From: Pseudomonadota bacterium
GTDB taxonomy: Bacteria; Pseudomonadota; Alphaproteobacteria; Rhizobiales; Beijerinckiaceae
Length of the DNA stretch: 15,026 nt
Direction: 5' to 3'
Assembly: GCA_023423995.1 (NCBI GenBank)
Contig: JAFAEL010000239.1
Coordinates: forward strand, 1-15,026
How positions within the stretch are numbered: position 1 is the stretch's first letter; every line of letters starts with the position of its first letter. The position numbers and the translations under genes were made by a program. Below, piece by piece: positions 13,070 through 15,026 of the stretch. Under the pieces are notes generated by a model. That model searched no databases. It saw only the letters and a program-made list of their open reading frames with translations, and had not been told where the DNA came from.

Positions 13070-13321
13070 TCACCCTTCCTCCCGGGCGGCCTTGACCACG
13101 GATTCTGCGGCAGCCCGTACCCGGACGTCCGAGAGGTCGTTCTCGCCGATCTCGGCATCGAGCGCGTCCTGAACGGCGCCGCGATCGATCGGGCCGGCCC
13201 GCAGTTCCCCCGCGAGCGAGGCGATCTTCGCGGCCGAGTCGGCGCATTCCGGGCATTGCCGCGCGATCCCCATCGCGAGTTCCACGATGGTCCCGAGGAT
13301 CGCATCCGGGTCGCGCGACAT
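13070..13321 (-). CDS. Small hypothetical protein with a CPEC motif (83 aa)
   Basis: ATG 13321 has GGGAGA 6-11 bases upstream. The product is acidic and mostly helical (DPDAILGTIVELAMGIARQ, then SAAKIASLAGEL, then RAAAESVVKAAREEG). It carries a CPEC pair at residues 23-26 that could bind metal or form a disulfide, although a single CxxC is not diagnostic. There is no signal peptide or membrane segment. I do not recognise the family. It is the first gene of the minus-strand group leading into the SRAP gene (51-base gap) and is divergent from hrpB across 86 bases, in which I see no clear promoter. Confidence 0.6.
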   Translation of the reverse strand: MSRDPDAILGTIVELAMGIARQCPECADSAAKIASLAGELRAGPIDRGAVQDALDAEIGENDLSDVRVRAAAESVVKAAREEG

Positions 13322-13407
13322 CCTGGTCTCCCGCTCTCAGCCTCGTTGAGTGCCGACCGGTCCTCGCAGAGCTTGCGCCCATCCGGGCTCCGCTTCATCA
13401 CCCCAGC

Positions 13408-15026
13408 ATGAAAGAGGGACCTGACGGCCGGCTGCCCATCGAGGCGATCCTGCCTGATCTGACCGCTGCACTCCAGCAACGGCCCAACGCCGTTCTCGTT
13501 GCGCCGCCCGGGGCGGGAAAGACGACGCGAGTCCCGCTGGCTCTGATCGAAGAGAGCTGGGCGAAGGGCGGCCGCATCATCCTGCTCGAACCGCGCCGGC
13601 TCGCCGCGCGGGCGGCAGCTGACCGCATGGCCTGGACGCTCGGGGAGCGGGTCGGCGAGACGGTCGGCCTGCGGGTCCGCATGGAATCGCGTGTCGGGCC
13701 GAAGACCAGGATCGAGGTGGTTACGGAGGGTGTCTTTACGCGCCGCATCGTGGAGGATCCGGCGCTGGAGGGCGCCTCCGCCGTGCTCTTCGACGAATTC
13801 CACGAGCGCTCGCTGGATGCGGATCTGGGCCTCGCGCTTGCCATCGAGGCGCAGGCTGGGCTTCGCGAGGACCTCCGTATCCTCGCCATGTCGGCGACAC
13901 TGGACGGGGCGCGCGTTGCGGCCCTGCTGGGCGACGCTCCGGTCATCCGCTCCGAAGGCCGCGCCTATCCGGTCGAGACTCGCTACCTCGGGCGCGACCC
14001 CAACCGCCGCATCGAGGAGCAGGTTGCCGAGGCGACGCTCAGGGCATTGCGGGCCGAGCCCGGCTCGGCGCTCGTCTTCCTGCCTGGCGCGGGCGAGATC
14101 CGCCGGGTCGAGACGGCCCTGAACGAGCGGCTGAGCGATCCAGGGATCGACGTCGTGCCTCTCTTCGGCGCCCTGGACCGGGGCGAGCAGGACGCCGCGA
14201 TCAGGCCGGCGCCGCCCGGCCGGCGCAAGGTCGTGCTCGCGACGTCCATCGCGGAGACCTCGCTGACGATCGAGGGTGTCCGGATCGTCGTGGATTCCGG
14301 CCTCGCCCGCGTGCCGGTCTACGAACCCGGGATCGGGTTGACGCGTCTGGAGACCCGCCGCGCCTCGCGCGCCTCCGCGGACCAGCGCCGCGGCCGAGCT
14401 GGGCGCACGGAGCCGGGGATCTGCTACCGCCTCTGGGAAGAAGCGGCGACGGGCTCGCTCGACGCCTTCAGCCGTCCAGAGATCCTGGCCGCCGACCTCT
14501 CCGGGTTGCTTCTCGATTGCGCCGAGTGGGGGGTTGCCGATCCGACCAGCCTCCCGTTCCTGGATCCGCCGCCTACCCCTGCCCTGGCCGAGGCGCGGGT
14601 CCAGCTCACGGAGCTTGGCGCTCTCGATCCCGACGGACGCATCACGCCGGTCGGGCGCCGCATCCGCGCTCTGCCCCTGCCGGCAAGGCTCGCCCGGATG
14701 GTCCTGGCCGGTGCGGAGCATGGCTGCGCGACGGAGGCGGCCGAGCTCGCGGGGCTCGTCTCCGAACGGGGGCTCGGCGGAGATGCGGTCGATCTGGAGG
14801 ATCGGCTCGATCGCTTCCGCCGCGACCGCTCCGGCCGGGCAACTGAACTGCGCCGCATGGCATCAGGCTGGGCGCGGCTAGCCGACCGGGATGCTGAGGC
14901 TCTTCCTTCACGGGAAGAGGACGGCGTCTCGACGGGCTTCCTGGTCGCCCTGGCCTATCCGGACCGGATCGCCAAGGCGCGCGGAAAACCCGGCGACTAC
15001 GTGATGGCGAATGGCCGCGGCGCCGC
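13408..15026 (+). CDS. hrpB: ATP-dependent helicase HrpB (3' end outside window)
   Basis: A DExH-box, DEAH/RHA-type RNA helicase; 539 residues are visible of a family usually a little over 800, and the frame is open at the window end. The order of motifs is APPGAGKTTRVP (Walker A, 32-43), EPRRLAARAAADRMA (motif Ia), TEGVFTRRI, DEFHERSLDADL (Walker B, from 129), MSATLDG (motif III), ATSIAETSLTIEGVRIVVDSGLAR (motif V, from 278) and QRRGRAGR (motif VI, 326-333). A winged-helix/ratchet region follows (LDPPPTPALAEARVQLTELGAL). The start ATG 13408 has no good ribosome binding site, and no alternative start is found upstream in frame. HrpB's role in bacteria is poorly defined; some relatives act in mRNA processing or infection. 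Its 5' part is opposed by long spurious minus-strand frames. Confidence 0.95.
   Translation, partial: MKEGPDGRLPIEAILPDLTAALQQRPNAVLVAPPGAGKTTRVPLALIEESWAKGGRIILLEPRRLAARAAADRMAWTLGERVGETVGLRVRMESRVGPKTRIEVVTEGVFTRRIVEDPALEGASAVLFDEFHERSLDADLGLALAIEAQAGLREDLRILAMSATLDGARVAALLGDAPVIRSEGRAYPVETRYLGRDPNRRIEEQVAEATLRALRAEPGSALVFLPGAGEIRRVETALNERLSDPGIDVVPLFGALDRGEQDAAIRPAPPGRRKVVLATSIAETSLTIEGVRIVVDSGLARVPVYEPGIGLTRLETRRASRASADQRRGRAGRTEPGICYRLWEEAATGSLDAFSRPEILAADLSGLLLDCAEWGVADPTSLPFLDPPPTPALAEARVQLTELGALDPDGRITPVGRRIRALPLPARLARMVLAGAEHGCATEAAELAGLVSERGLGGDAVDLEDRLDRFRRDRSGRATELRRMASGWARLADRDAEALPSREEDGVSTGFLVALAYPDRIAKARGKPGDYVMANGRGA

Noticed and set aside
12781..14721. A 646-codon minus-strand open frame, the longest on that strand
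   Set aside because: It lies opposite hrpB and also runs through the 83-aa gene and into the SRAP gene in another frame. The hrpB frame has all helicase motifs, while this one is Arg/Pro/Gly-rich with no recognisable domain. Long antisense frames are expected in GC-rich coding DNA.

Overview
The window looks like chromosomal DNA of a GC-rich alphaproteobacterium, most likely Hyphomicrobiales and perhaps Methylobacteriaceae (Methylobacterium or Microvirga type). The basis is the strongly GC-biased third codon positions, an OmpA protein with an Arg/Glu-rich N-terminal part, a class III nucleotide cyclase of the rhizobial 'NTAGDS' type, a FAT GUY-type single-domain response regulator, and two exact matches to the alphaproteobacterial EcfG (general stress sigma factor) promoter. 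The genus is inference. I see no rRNA, tRNA, insertion sequence, prophage or CRISPR array. The region reads as ordinary core or accessory chromosome, compactly packed, with several convergent pairs separated by 6 to 53 bases.

Layout. (1) 1-1991, plus strand: the 3' part of an OmpA-family envelope protein cut by the window edge, a long stem structure, a doubtful 67-aa protein and a single-pass membrane protein. (2) 1998-5130: an EcsC-family gene (minus) divergent from a membrane-anchored adenylate/guanylate cyclase (plus), with two perfect inverted repeats between them. (3) 5145-6624: a FAT GUY-like response regulator (minus) divergent from a class I glutamine amidotransferase (plus), which is preceded by an overlapping 37-codon ORF. 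(4) 6732-9243, plus strand: an orphan branched-chain-amino-acid-type binding protein, then three hairpins in a row, then msrA overlapping by one base with a UPF0114 membrane protein. (5) 9259-11281, minus strand: a short-chain dehydrogenase with a C-terminal membrane segment followed by mepA. (6) 11410-11835, plus strand: a PRC-barrel protein divergent from the dehydrogenase. (7) 11889-13321, minus strand: a small helical protein, an SRAP (YedK/HMCES-like) protein and an 83-aa protein. (8) 13408 to the window end: hrpB, an RNA helicase-like protein truncated by the window edge.

The common thread is stress and envelope physiology. The best regulatory signal is the 128-base gap between the dehydrogenase and PRC-barrel genes. 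It holds two back-to-back EcfG-type promoters, GGAAC-N17-CGTT toward the dehydrogenase and GGAAC-N16-CGTT toward the PRC-barrel gene, each 20-30 bases ahead of a good ribosome binding site. A FAT GUY regulator (a family tied to the general stress response), methionine sulfoxide repair (msrA) and an abasic-site-crosslinking SRAP protein lie in the same 15 kb. The second notable signal is a perfect 9-bp inverted repeat whose 3' arm contains the msrA ribosome binding site. I found no clear multi-gene system of a wholly new kind.
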